From an uncultured Collinsella sp. (lineage in GTDB: Bacteria > Actinomycetota > Coriobacteriia > Coriobacteriales > Coriobacteriaceae): DNA of 64,000 bases. Under the pieces are notes generated by a model. That model saw only the letters and a program-made list of their open reading frames with translations. It had not been told where the DNA came from and made no database searches. Location of the stretch: NCBI GenBank assembly GCA_900542085.1, contig UQMK01000004.1:55509-119508 (forward strand), read 5' to 3'. Within the stretch, counting starts at the first letter, position 1. Each line of letters starts with the position of its first letter. Below, piece by piece: positions 23,968 through 32,619 of the stretch. The position numbers were made by a program, and so were the translations under genes.

Positions 23968-26718
23968 TTATTTGGCATCGGCCCAGGTTATGCCGGTGCT
24001 GGCTTCGGCGATCAACGGTACGCGGAGGTCTACTACGTGCTCCATGACGTCGCGGACCATGGCGGTCAGGCGCTCGACCTCATCGACCGGGCACTCAAAG
24101 TCCAGTTCGTCGTGTACCTGCAGGATCATGAGGGCGGCAAAGCCTTCTTCTTCCAGACGGCGGCTTACGCGGGCCATCGCGATCTTGATGATGTCGGCGG
24201 CGGTGCCCTGCATGGGGTGGTTCATGGCCGTGCGCTCGCCAAAGCCGCGGAGTTGCGGATTTTTGGCCTTGAGCTCCGGAATGTGGCGACGGCGGCCGTA
24301 CATGGTCTCGGCGTAACCTGTCTGCTTGGCACGCGCCACCACGTTGTCGAGGAACGTGCGCACGCCCGGGTAGGCCTCGTAGTAGCGGTCGATCATGTCG
24401 CGCGCCTCGGCCATCGAGATATGCAGCGACTGCGACAGGCCGTAGGCCTGCTGACCATACACAATGCCAAAGTTCACGGCCTTGGCGCGACTGCGCAAGT
24501 CGGGCGTTACCTCGGACACCGGCACGCCAAACACGCGTGCCGCCGTCTCGGCATGGAAGTCCTCGCCCTCGTTAAAGGCGCGTACCAGGTGCTCGTCACC
24601 TGAGAGATGTGCCAGCAGACGCAGCTCGATCTGCGAGTAGTCCACCGCCAAAAAGACGCTTCCCTCGCCTGCCGAAAACGCCGTCTTGACGGTACGGCCC
24701 AGCTCAGAGCGCGTCGGGATGTTCTGCAGGTTCGGGTCGCTCGAGGACAGACGACCCGTTGCCGTGATGGTCTGGTTGTACGTGGTGTGCACGCGACCGT
24801 CACCGCGGCGCAGCGGGCCCAGCGTGTCCAGATAGGTGGACTTGATTTTGGACTTCTCACGCCAAACCAAGATCAGGCGCACGATTTCGTGGTCACGGGC
24901 AAGATCGCTCAGCACCTTGGCGTTGGTCGAATAGTAGCCGCGCTTGGTCTTTTTGAGGCCCTTGGTCGGAAGCCCCATAACGTCAAACAGCACGTGCGAG
25001 AGCTGCATAGGGCTACCGATGTTAAACGTCTCATCACCCGCCAGGTCGCGAATGCTGCGCTCGACATCGGTAATCTGGGTTGCCAAGCCCTCGGACAGAC
25101 TGTGCAGGCGGTCGGGGTCCACGAGCATGCCCGCGCGCTCCATCTTGGCAAGTACCGGAACGAGCGGCATCTCGATGCCATCGAACACGTTGGCGGCGTT
25201 CTCGCGTGCCATGCGGTCGCGCAGCGGTGCGACCAGTGCCAGCGTCAAGGCCGCCGTGCGAGCGGCGGGCGCAGGAGCATCCTCGCCGGCACCCTCCGCA
25301 CCGCGGACCGCGGACAGCGTCATCTGCAGATAGGTATCGGCCAGATACGCCTCGTCAAACTCGGAGCGGTCGGAATCCAACAGGTAGGCGGCAACCACGG
25401 TATCGAAGATGCGCGTGGAATCGACTGCCAGCGGATCCATGAGCTCAAGCTCGGAAGAGTCGATGGGCGAAAGCTCATGCAGCAGTGCTTTCATATCCGG
25501 GCTCGCCACGCGGCCCTCCATAAACAGGCGCGCAAGCACGCCGGCGATCACGCCGTGGGCGAAGTTGAAGCCATCGACCGCGGCAGTGGTACCGCCTTCG
25601 CCCTCCTCAAGCGCAAGCAGCCCCTTGGACGTCGCCAGCCACAGCGTGCGCGTCAGGCCAAAAAGCGCGCCCTCCTCCTTGTCATCGTCCACCACGGCGG
25701 CAATCCACTCGCCCGCCTCAATCGCGCGAGCGATCTCGGCGGCAGCGGCAGCGAGCGCTTCGGCATCGCCGGCGGCAGCGCGCATAACGGGGGGAATCTC
25801 AAACGTGCTTGCAGTGGCCGCAGCCCCACCCTCGTCACCGATCAATGCCAAGAAACGGTTCTGCATGGCCGTAATGCCGAGCGTGCCCAGCGCCGCGGAC
25901 ACTTCGTCGGCAGAAAACGCCGGGAAGGACGTTTCGTCAAAGTCGAGCTCGACAGGCGCATCGGTGCGAATGGTTGCGACCTTGCGGCTCAGCAGCGCAT
26001 CGTCGATGTGAGCACGCAGGTTCTCGCCCATCTTGCCCTTGACCTCGTCAGCATGCGCGATGACCTCGTCCAAGCTGCCGTACTGCGCAATAAGCGCGCT
26101 CGCCTTTTTGGGGCCGATGCCCGGTACGCCGGGAATGTTGTCCGACGTATCGCCCTTCAGGCCGTAAAAATCGGGCACGAGCGCAGGCGTAATGCCGTGA
26201 TACAGGTCATCCACGCTCTCGGGCGTCATGATCGCCACGTCGGACAGGCCCTTGCGGGTCGAGACCACGTTGACGTGCTCGGTCACGAGCTGATACATGT
26301 CTCGGTCGCCGGTCACCAGCAGCATGTCGCAGCCGGCCTCCTCGCCCAGGCGAGCCATGGTACCCAGGATATCGTCGCCTTCCCAGCCCTCGGACTGCAG
26401 AATCGGCACGTTGAGCGCCGTGAGCAGCTCCTTGATCATCGGAAACTGCGCGTGCAGATCGGGGTCCATGGGAGGGCGCTGCGCCTTATACTGCGGCAGC
26501 ATCTCCATGCGCACGCGTGGCTTGCCCTTGTCAAACGCCACGACCACACCGTCGGGGTTAAAGGCATCGATCATCTTGAGAAACATGTTCAGAAAGCCAA
26601 AGATCGCGTTGGTGGGGCGACCGTCCGGCGCGTTCATGGTCGGCGGCACGGCGTGGAAGGCGCGGTGCATGAGCGAGTTGCCGTCAATAACGGCAAAGGT
26701 GCGGCGCTTGTCAGACAT
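23968..26718 (-). CDS. polA: DNA polymerase I
   Basis: The 916-residue protein has an N-terminal 5'-3' exonuclease (VIDGNSLMHRAFHAVPPT, VVVAFDKGKPRVRMEM, LLVTGDRDMYQLV; residues 1-290). A diverged 3'-5' exonuclease-like region lies about 320-490. The family A polymerase domain shows motif A FLAVDYSQIELRLLAHLSGD, motif B RAKAVNFGIVYGQQAYGLSQ and motif C LQVHDELDFECP. In the middle domain the usual DxE of exonuclease motif I is absent (EWIAAVVDDDKEEG), so proofreading is probably lost. The ATG at 26718 has GAGG 8 nt upstream. It acts in Okazaki fragment processing and repair. Confidence 0.95.
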   Translation of the reverse strand: MSDKRRTFAVIDGNSLMHRAFHAVPPTMNAPDGRPTNAIFGFLNMFLKMIDAFNPDGVVVAFDKGKPRVRMEMLPQYKAQRPPMDPDLHAQFPMIKELLTALNVPILQSEGWEGDDILGTMARLGEEAGCDMLLVTGDRDMYQLVTEHVNVVSTRKGLSDVAIMTPESVDDLYHGITPALVPDFYGLKGDTSDNIPGVPGIGPKKASALIAQYGSLDEVIAHADEVKGKMGENLRAHIDDALLSRKVATIRTDAPVELDFDETSFPAFSADEVSAALGTLGITAMQNRFLALIGDEGGAAATASTFEIPPVMRAAAGDAEALAAAAAEIARAIEAGEWIAAVVDDDKEEGALFGLTRTLWLATSKGLLALEEGEGGTTAAVDGFNFAHGVIAGVLARLFMEGRVASPDMKALLHELSPIDSSELELMDPLAVDSTRIFDTVVAAYLLDSDRSEFDEAYLADTYLQMTLSAVRGAEGAGEDAPAPAARTAALTLALVAPLRDRMARENAANVFDGIEMPLVPVLAKMERAGMLVDPDRLHSLSEGLATQITDVERSIRDLAGDETFNIGSPMQLSHVLFDVMGLPTKGLKKTKRGYYSTNAKVLSDLARDHEIVRLILVWREKSKIKSTYLDTLGPLRRGDGRVHTTYNQTITATGRLSSSDPNLQNIPTRSELGRTVKTAFSAGEGSVFLAVDYSQIELRLLAHLSGDEHLVRAFNEGEDFHAETAARVFGVPVSEVTPDLRSRAKAVNFGIVYGQQAYGLSQSLHISMAEARDMIDRYYEAYPGVRTFLDNVVARAKQTGYAETMYGRRRHIPELKAKNPQLRGFGERTAMNHPMQGTAADIIKIAMARVSRRLEEEGFAALMILQVHDELDFECPVDEVERLTAMVRDVMEHVVDLRVPLIAEASTGITWADAK

Positions 26719-26884
26719 ATTGAATACCTCGCTTTGGGCTGGGCACGGTTTGCTCACACCAGTTTACACGCTCCCTGCCCCGCGGCCACAGCACATCAAG
26801 CTCCCCTGCCACCGTGAGCCCGCGCGTGATACGATGGCTCACGGTACATCAACCAGCACGATCGATCCGAAAGGAGCCTGCGTC

Positions 26885-28282
26885 ATGGAGCGTCCCTGCG
26901 CATGGAAAAAGTACACGCCACAGCAGATCGAGGAGCTCGAGGAGCTTTGCCGCGGCTATAAGCAGTTTTTGAGCGAAAACAAGACCGAGCGCCTGTGCGT
27001 CAAGACCGGTATCAAGATGGCCGAGGAGGCGGGCTACGTCAATCTGGAGACCGTGATCGCCGAGGGCCGCGCGCTCAAGGCCGGCGACAAGGTGTACGCC
27101 GCCAACCACGGCAAGGACCTTATGCTCGTCAACCTGGGCACCACCCCGCTCGAGCAGGGCTTTAACATCCTGGGCGCCCACGTGGACTCGCCGCGCCTGG
27201 ACCTCAAGCAAAATCCCGCCTTCGAGGCCGGCGACATAGCCTACCTCGACACGCACTACTACGGCGGCGTCAAGAGCTACCACTGGGTGGCCTCCCCGCT
27301 TGCACTTGTAGGCGTCATCTGCAAAAAGGACGGCACCACCGTCGACATCAACATCGGCGACAAGGCGGACGACCCGGTCTTTACCATCTCCGACCTGCTG
27401 ATCCACCTCTCGAGCGAGCAGATGTCCAAGCCCGCCAAGGACGCCGTCGACGCCGAGATTCTCGACGTGATCGTGGGCGGCCGTCCCGTCAAGTTTGACG
27501 AGGACGACAAGGACGCCCCCAAGGAGCCCGTCAAGCAGATGTTCCTGGACATCCTCAAGGAGCAGTACGACGTCGAGGAGGAGGACTTCCTCTCCGCCGA
27601 GATCGAGGTCGTGCCCGCCGGCCCCGCCCGCGACATGGGCCTCGACCGCTCCATGATTTTGGGCTATGGCCACGACGACCGCGTCTGCGCCTACCCCTCC
27701 ATGCTCGCCCAGATCAATGTGGCCAATGTCGAGCGCACGAGCATCACGCTCATCGTCGATAAGGAGGAGATCGGTTCCGTGGGTGCCACCGGCATGACGA
27801 GCCGCTTCTTCGAGAACACCGTCGCCGAGATCATGACGCTCGCCGGCGAGGATAGCCCGCTGGCCCTGCGCCGTGCACTCGCCCACAGCCGCATGCTCTC
27901 CTCTGACGTGTCCGCCGGCTTCGACCCGGGCTACGCCGGCAAGTTCGAAACCAAGAACGCCGCCTTTATGGGTCGTGGCCTGTGCTTTAACAAGTACACG
28001 GGCAGCCGCGGCAAGGGCGGTTCAAACGACGCCGACGCCGAGTACGTGGCCCTCGTCCGCGACATCATGGACGAGGCCGGCGTGGACTTCCAGACCTGCG
28101 AGCTCGGCCGCGTCAACGCGGGCGGCGGCGGCACCATCGCCTACATCATGGCCAAGTACGGCATGAACGTCATCGACTCCGGCGTTGCCGTCCTGTCCAT
28201 GCACGCCCTGTGGGAGGTCGCCAACAAGGCCGACATCTACGAGGCCTACCGCGGCTACAAGGCTTTCCTCGAGCGCGCCTAA
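26885..28282 (+). CDS. M18 family aminopeptidase
   Basis: The 465-residue protein is a zinc metallopeptidase of the M18 (aspartyl aminopeptidase) family. Metal-binding motifs are GAHVDSPRLDLK (about 97-108) and LIVDKEEIGSVGATGM (about 290-305), with AVLSMHALWEVANKADIYE near the end supplying the last histidine. The larger domain insert holds an acidic DEDDKDAPKEP stretch. The ATG at 26885 has AAAGGAG about 8 nt upstream; the much longer open frame runs through the divergent polA promoter region and is not real. It probably removes N-terminal residues from peptides in the cytoplasm. Confidence 0.92.
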   Translation: MERPCAWKKYTPQQIEELEELCRGYKQFLSENKTERLCVKTGIKMAEEAGYVNLETVIAEGRALKAGDKVYAANHGKDLMLVNLGTTPLEQGFNILGAHVDSPRLDLKQNPAFEAGDIAYLDTHYYGGVKSYHWVASPLALVGVICKKDGTTVDINIGDKADDPVFTISDLLIHLSSEQMSKPAKDAVDAEILDVIVGGRPVKFDEDDKDAPKEPVKQMFLDILKEQYDVEEEDFLSAEIEVVPAGPARDMGLDRSMILGYGHDDRVCAYPSMLAQINVANVERTSITLIVDKEEIGSVGATGMTSRFFENTVAEIMTLAGEDSPLALRRALAHSRMLSSDVSAGFDPGYAGKFETKNAAFMGRGLCFNKYTGSRGKGGSNDADAEYVALVRDIMDEAGVDFQTCELGRVNAGGGGTIAYIMAKYGMNVIDSGVAVLSMHALWEVANKADIYEAYRGYKAFLERA

Positions 28283-28321
28283 TCCACCCTCGTAAAACGA
28301 GCCCAACGAGCCCTTTATAAC

Positions 28322-28384
28322 TTGCGGTGAAATAGTTCCCAGACATGCCTTTTAACAGGCAAAACAGGAATTATTCCACCGCAA
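28322..28384. repeat. Inverted repeat, copy 2 of the TTGCGGTGAAATA family
   Basis: TTGCGGTGAAATAGTTCC faces GGAATTATTCCACCGCAA with only two wobble-type mismatches, and an inner TGCCT/AGGCA hairpin fills the loop. Its outer sequence is shared with 7261-7327. It lies between the M18 gene and yaaA, both on the plus strand. Confidence 0.7.
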
Positions 28385-28409
28385 CTTCCTTTTTGGCAGA
28401 GGAGAGTCC

Positions 28410-29219
28410 ATGCTGCAGGTCATCATTTCGCCCGCCAAGCAAATGCGCGCGGCCCAAGATGCTTTTGAAGTCCTGGGCATTCCACCCTTTGTGCGCGAGA
28501 CGGCTCGCCTCCATTGCGCACTGCTAGATATCGAGCGGAATGAAGGCAGCGGCGGCCTGCAGGCGCTGTGGAACGTGAGCGACAAACTGCTGGGGCCTTG
28601 CCTCAACACCCTGCATGAGTTCGGGCCCATCCTGAAAAACGGCGATCTCGACAATCCCGCACTCGCCCGTCACCTCTCCCCTGCCGTCATGTCCTATCAC
28701 GGCATTCAATACCAGAGCATGGCACCCGAGGTGATGGATGCCGCGCAGCTCGCATGGCTGCAAGACCATCTGTGGATCCTCTCGGGCCTTTACGGATGCA
28801 TACGCCCCTTTCATGCCGTCGAACCGTATCGGCTGGAGATGGGCGCGAAGCTCGCCGTTGACGATGCCCGAGACCTCTATGCGTTTTGGGGCGACAAGCT
28901 CGCGCGGGCTATCGCCCCGGCAGGCTCAAACACCACGATCGTCAACCTCGCCAGCGTGGAGTACGCCAAGGCCGTTCTACCCCATCTCGCAGGCGACGCC
29001 ACAACCGTCACTTGTCTCTTTGGCGAAGGTGTCCGCAACGGCAAGCCCATCCAGCGATCGACCGCCAGCAAAAAGGCACGCGGCTCCATGGTGCGCTGGA
29101 TGGCAGAAAACAAGCTCGAGGATGTAAGCGGGCTCACCGCGTTCGACGTTGGTTATCGTCACCTTCCCGAGCTTTCAAATAAAAACACTTTGGTCTTCCT
29201 GAACGAACAGACCTTGTAG
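28410..29219 (+). CDS. yaaA: YaaA family peroxide stress protein (UPF0246)
   Basis: The 269-residue protein shows the YaaA pattern: MLQVIISPAKQM at the start, YQSMAPEVMDAAQLAWLQDH (about 97-116), LSGLYGCIRPFHAVEPYRLEM (about 120-140) and NLASVEYAKAVLP. The E. coli member lowers free iron and DNA damage under peroxide stress and binds DNA. The ATG at 28410 has GAGGAGAG 5 nt upstream. It stands alone after the inverted repeat. Function in this anaerobe is inferred from the family. Confidence 0.9.
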   Translation: MLQVIISPAKQMRAAQDAFEVLGIPPFVRETARLHCALLDIERNEGSGGLQALWNVSDKLLGPCLNTLHEFGPILKNGDLDNPALARHLSPAVMSYHGIQYQSMAPEVMDAAQLAWLQDHLWILSGLYGCIRPFHAVEPYRLEMGAKLAVDDARDLYAFWGDKLARAIAPAGSNTTIVNLASVEYAKAVLPHLAGDATTVTCLFGEGVRNGKPIQRSTASKKARGSMVRWMAENKLEDVSGLTAFDVGYRHLPELSNKNTLVFLNEQTL

Positions 29220-29259
29220 AACCACCGCTACTTTTGAATGTGCTGCCTAGGCACGGCGT

Positions 29260-29775
29260 CTATTCCGCCAAGCCGTCGGCTTTGGCAATTTCATTTGTCG
29301 AACCGTCCTGATAGGCAATCTTGACGTGCTCGACCTCGGACACCGCAACACCCGTCGGAGGCTCCAGACGCCATTCCGTCAAGGCGATATCCATGGTCGT
29401 GGGCACATCCCCTTGATCTTTGAGCTCAACCAACAGCGTCTTAAGCGACGCATCGAAGGTCACGCGCTCGATTTCTTCACCTGGAATGGACCCACCACTC
29501 AGCTGCAACTGCACAAACTCATCGCGCGGGTACCAATAATCGCCCGGCGCGGCAACGGTATTGCCGCCCGTGACCTTCACTGTCATGATCGGCAGGCTAT
29601 CGTCCGCCTCAAACGCCCAGGCAGCTCCCCCACGCCCGCCAAACGTCCAGATACAACAGGCGATCGACATCACGACAAGGATCGCAAAACCAATTGCGAC
29701 CAGCCCATGATGGGCACGGCCCTCCTCGGCCGACACATCCCACTGCGTCTCCCGATATAGATGCTTGTCTTCCAT
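29260..29775 (-). CDS. Single-pass membrane protein, function unknown
   Basis: The 171-residue protein has a short charged cytoplasmic N-terminus (MEDKHLYRETQWDVSAEEGR), one hydrophobic helix (about residues 25-46) and an external domain of about 120 residues rich in beta-prone stretches. I do not recognise a family. It lies convergent to yaaA and divergent from the TPP riboswitch and thiC. Reading-frame length and composition support a real gene. Confidence 0.6.
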   Translation of the reverse strand: MEDKHLYRETQWDVSAEEGRAHHGLVAIGFAILVVMSIACCIWTFGGRGGAAWAFEADDSLPIMTVKVTGGNTVAAPGDYWYPRDEFVQLQLSGGSIPGEEIERVTFDASLKTLLVELKDQGDVPTTMDIALTEWRLEPPTGVAVSEVEHVKIAYQDGSTNEIAKADGLAE

Positions 29776-29848
29776 GTTCGCCTCCCCACGGGCATGCTCA
29801 TCGCGTCAATCGTACCCATTCAGGCTATACTTGAGCCCACCACATAAA

Positions 29849-29939
29849 CGGGGAGCTTGCAGGACAAGACGGTAGGCTGAGACTGGGCGCGCCCGCCCTG
29901 ACCCGCAAACCTGATATGGGTAATGCCAACGAAGGGAGC
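29849..29939 (+). ncRNA. TPP riboswitch (THI element)
   Basis: The conserved core is visible: GGGGAGC at the 5' side, GGCTGAGA (about 29876), CCCTGACCCGCAAACCTGAT and GGGTAATGCCAACGAAGGGA. It precedes thiC by 7 nt. The 3' strand of P1 (GAAGGGAGC) is also the only good ribosome site for thiC, so TPP binding would directly hide it and block translation. Confidence 0.93.
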
Positions 29940-29946
29940 CGTGCCA

Positions 29947-31281
29947 ATGAGCACACAGACCGAGCCCAAGCTCGTCACGCAAATCGACTTCGCCCGCGCC
30001 GGGCAGATCACGCCGCAGATGAAGGAGGTTGCCGAGCGCGAGCATCGCGACCCCGAGTACATCCGCGAGCGCGTGGCAGACGGCCGCATCGCCATTCCCG
30101 CCAACATCGTGCATATCAAAAAGGGCATGCGCGCCTTTGGTGTCGGCGAGGGCCTGTCCACCAAGGTCAACGTCAACCTGGGCATCTCGGGCGACAAGGC
30201 CGATGCCGCCGAGGAGTGGAAGAAGGTCAAGATCGCCGAGGACTTTGGCGCCGACGCCATCATGGACCTCTCCAACTCGGGCAAGACGCGCCAGTTCCGC
30301 CAGCAGCTCATCGACGAGACGCCGCTTATGGTGGGCACCGTCCCCATGTATGACGCCATCGGCTACATGGAAAAGCCGCTGGTCAAGCTCACCAAGGACG
30401 ATCTGCTCGAGGTCGTGCGCGCGCATGCCGAGGACGGCGTGGACTTTATGACCATCCACTGCGGCATCAACAAGTCGGTCATCAAGACCTTTAAGGAGAC
30501 CGGCCGCCTCATGAACATCGTCAGTCGCGGCGGCTCGCTGCTGTTTGGCTGGATGGAAGTCACCGGTAACGAGAACCCCTTCTACGAGTTCTACGACGAG
30601 GTGCTCGAGATCTGTCACGAATACGACGTGACGATCTCGCTCGGCGACTCCTGCCGCCCGGGCTGCCTCTACGACTCCAACGACGCAACCGAGACCGCCG
30701 AGATGATCGAGCTGGGCAAGCTGTGCAAGCGCGCCTGGGCCGCCGGCGTCCAGGTTATGGTCGAGGGCCCGGGCCACATGGCGCTCGACGAGATCGCCGC
30801 CAACATGAAACTGCAGAAGCGCCTGTGCCACAACGCCCCGTTCTATGTGCTCGGGCCGCTGGTGACCGATATCGGCGTGGGCTACGACCACATCACCGCT
30901 GCCATCGGCGGCGCCATCTCCGCCAGCTCCGGTGCCGACTTCCTGTGCTACGTGACGCCGGCCGAGCACCTGTGCCTGCCCAACGCCCAGGACGTGCTCG
31001 ATGGCCTCATGGCCACCAAGATCGCCGCACACGCCGCCGACATCGCCAAGAAGGTGCCCCACGCCCGCGACATGGACGACAAGATGGGCCAGGCACGCCG
31101 CAAGCTCGACTGGGACGCCATGTGGAAGTGCGCGCTCGACCCGGTCACCGGCAAGAAGCGCTACGAGGAATCCCCCGCCGCCACCGAGGGCACTTGCACC
31201 ATGTGTGGCAAGATGTGCGCCGTCCGCACCGTTAACAAGGTGTTCGAAGGCACGACGATCGACCTCGGTATGGAGGACTAA
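29947..31281 (+). CDS. thiC: Phosphomethylpyrimidine synthase
   Basis: The 444-residue protein is the radical SAM enzyme that converts aminoimidazole ribotide to HMP-phosphate, the thiamine pyrimidine. The C-terminal cluster motif CTMCGKMC (about residues 418-425) is the ThiC CX2CX4C signature. Other family segments are VNVNLGISGDKADAAEEWKK, TIHCGINKSVIKTF, GDSCRPGCLYDSNDATE and VEGPGHMALDEI. It is the short form without the plant/proteobacterial N-terminal extension. The ATG at 29947 uses the SD inside the TPP riboswitch. thiD follows after 176 nt and provides the next steps. Confidence 0.96.
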   Translation: MSTQTEPKLVTQIDFARAGQITPQMKEVAEREHRDPEYIRERVADGRIAIPANIVHIKKGMRAFGVGEGLSTKVNVNLGISGDKADAAEEWKKVKIAEDFGADAIMDLSNSGKTRQFRQQLIDETPLMVGTVPMYDAIGYMEKPLVKLTKDDLLEVVRAHAEDGVDFMTIHCGINKSVIKTFKETGRLMNIVSRGGSLLFGWMEVTGNENPFYEFYDEVLEICHEYDVTISLGDSCRPGCLYDSNDATETAEMIELGKLCKRAWAAGVQVMVEGPGHMALDEIAANMKLQKRLCHNAPFYVLGPLVTDIGVGYDHITAAIGGAISASSGADFLCYVTPAEHLCLPNAQDVLDGLMATKIAAHAADIAKKVPHARDMDDKMGQARRKLDWDAMWKCALDPVTGKKRYEESPAATEGTCTMCGKMCAVRTVNKVFEGTTIDLGMED

Positions 31282-31372
31282 CGCGTCACCGAAGCCACAA
31301 TCGGTAACAAGGTGTTCGTCAATTGTTGACGTGTGAACATTTTCTTACATTTGCGTAAAGATTGCACCACCC

Positions 31373-31402
31373 GCCCGGGATCGGCATACAGCCGGCCCGG
31401 GC
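31373..31402. other. Hairpin plus TATAAT between thiC and thiD
   Basis: GCCCGGG/CCCGGGC with inner CGGC/GCCG arms forms a stable hairpin, followed by ACTTTATAATG (TATAAT at 31407-31412). It may end thiC transcripts and lie beside a new promoter for thiD; no good -35 is visible. Confidence 0.4.
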
Positions 31403-31457
31403 ACTTTATAATGCAGGCAGAAGACCCATTTGAATCCGACCGAACAAGGGAGCGAAC

Positions 31458-32288
31458 ATGGATCGCAGTAAGGTACCCGCCGTTCTATCCATCGCAGGAT
31501 CCGATTCCAGCGGTGGCGCCGGCATTCAGGCCGACATCAAGACCATCACGGCGCACCGCCTGTATGCCGAGACGGCCATCACAGCCATCACCGCACAGAA
31601 CACCCTGGGCGTCACCGCCGTGCAGAACATCTCTCCGGATATTGTCGCGGCGCAGATCAATGCCGTTTTTGACGATATCCGCCCCAGCGCCGTCAAGATC
31701 GGCATGGTTTCCTCTGCCGAGATTATCGAGGTTATCGCCGACCGCGTGAGCGCCTGGGACGCAAAAAATATCGTCGTCGACCCCGTCATGGTCGCCACCT
31801 CGGGCGCTCGTCTGATCGCAGAGGACGCCGCCGAAGCGCTTACACGTCGCCTGTTCCCGCTGGCGACCGTCATCACGCCCAACATTCCCGAGACCATGGC
31901 GCTGCTCGACTACGAGGTCGATTCCGAGCGCACACAGCAAAATGCCGCCATGCTTCTCACCCGCCGCTTTGGCTGCGCGTCCCTCGTTAAGGGCGGGCAT
32001 TTTGTCAACGAGGCCAACGATGTGCTAGCAGAGCCCGCGCCGCTCGATGACGAGGGCAACCATCTGAGCGATCCGCTCACCACGTGGTTCCGTCACAAGC
32101 GCATCGACACCAATAACACGCACGGCACCGGCTGCACGCTCTCGTCCGCCATCGCCTGCGCGCTGGCCCAGGGCATGGATCTTGCCGATGCCGTCAACGC
32201 CGGTAAGGCCTACCTAACGGGCGCTCTCGCCGCAGGCTTTGATATGGGCAAAGGCTCCGGCCCCGTCAACCATATGTGGCAGTACTAA
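31458..32288 (+). CDS. thiD: Bifunctional hydroxymethylpyrimidine kinase/phosphomethylpyrimidine kinase
   Basis: The 276-residue protein phosphorylates HMP and HMP-phosphate on the way to thiamine. It is a ribokinase-fold enzyme with LSIAGSDSSGGAGIQADIKT (residues 10-29) for substrate binding and THGTGCTLSSAIACALAQG (about 218-236) with the catalytic GTGC motif. The ATG at 31458 has AAGGGAG 7 nt upstream. It follows thiC on the same strand, separated by a hairpin and a possible promoter, so regulation by the TPP riboswitch may be only partial. Confidence 0.94.
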   Translation: MDRSKVPAVLSIAGSDSSGGAGIQADIKTITAHRLYAETAITAITAQNTLGVTAVQNISPDIVAAQINAVFDDIRPSAVKIGMVSSAEIIEVIADRVSAWDAKNIVVDPVMVATSGARLIAEDAAEALTRRLFPLATVITPNIPETMALLDYEVDSERTQQNAAMLLTRRFGCASLVKGGHFVNEANDVLAEPAPLDDEGNHLSDPLTTWFRHKRIDTNNTHGTGCTLSSAIACALAQGMDLADAVNAGKAYLTGALAAGFDMGKGSGPVNHMWQY

Positions 32289-32299
32289 GCCCCATCCCA

Positions 32300-32336
32300 A
32301 ACCGCCACAAAGGGGACAGGCACCTTTGTGGCGGTT
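32300..32336. repeat. Perfect 14-bp inverted repeat AACCGCCACAAAGG
   Basis: AACCGCCACAAAGG and CCTTTGTGGCGGTT flank GGACAGGCA, 12 nt after thiD. The layout recalls the palindromes at 7744 and 15891 (both have ACAAAGG and GGAC), and it may serve as a terminator. Confidence 0.65.
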
Positions 32337-32346
32337 CCCACAAACA

Positions 32347-32574
32347 TCTCGATCTGTAACAGTTAGAGTCCATTTTTTTCGGCCCACCTGTTACAGATTG
32401 AGACATTCAAATTCCACTGAGAAGAAAATCTCGATCTGTAACAGTAACTCGGCAAAATCGACCCTAGATGTTACAGATCGAGACAAACGACCGATATCGA
32501 CCTAAATAATCTCAATCTGTAACATCTAGCCCGTTTTCGGCCTTACAGCTGTTACAGATCAAGACAAACCAACG
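32347..32574. repeat. Triple tandem palindrome (TCTCGATCTGTAACAG units)
   Basis: Three consecutive imperfect palindromes lie at 32347-32404, 32429-32483 and 32509-32574, separated by 24-25 nt. Each starts with TCTC(G/A)ATCTGTAACA and ends with its complement (TGTTACAGAT..AGA). The loops differ but keep CGG/GGCC bits. The left and right arms vary independently among units. The stretch fills the spacer between thiD and the SGNH hydrolase gene and contains no gene. Confidence 0.85.
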
Positions 32575-32619
32575 AAACAAGCCACCGCAAGGGGAACTTT
32601 TGTACTGCTTTGGGCCTTA

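Noticed and set aside
26297..26884. Long N-terminal extension of the M18 aminopeptidase reading frame
   Set aside because: It runs antisense through polA and its promoter, and the ATG at 26885 has a good ribosome site and a family-like N-terminus.
32347..32574. Possible CRISPR array
   Set aside because: The repeats are palindromic units in alternating orientation with irregular spacing, not direct repeats with unique spacers, and no cas genes are present.
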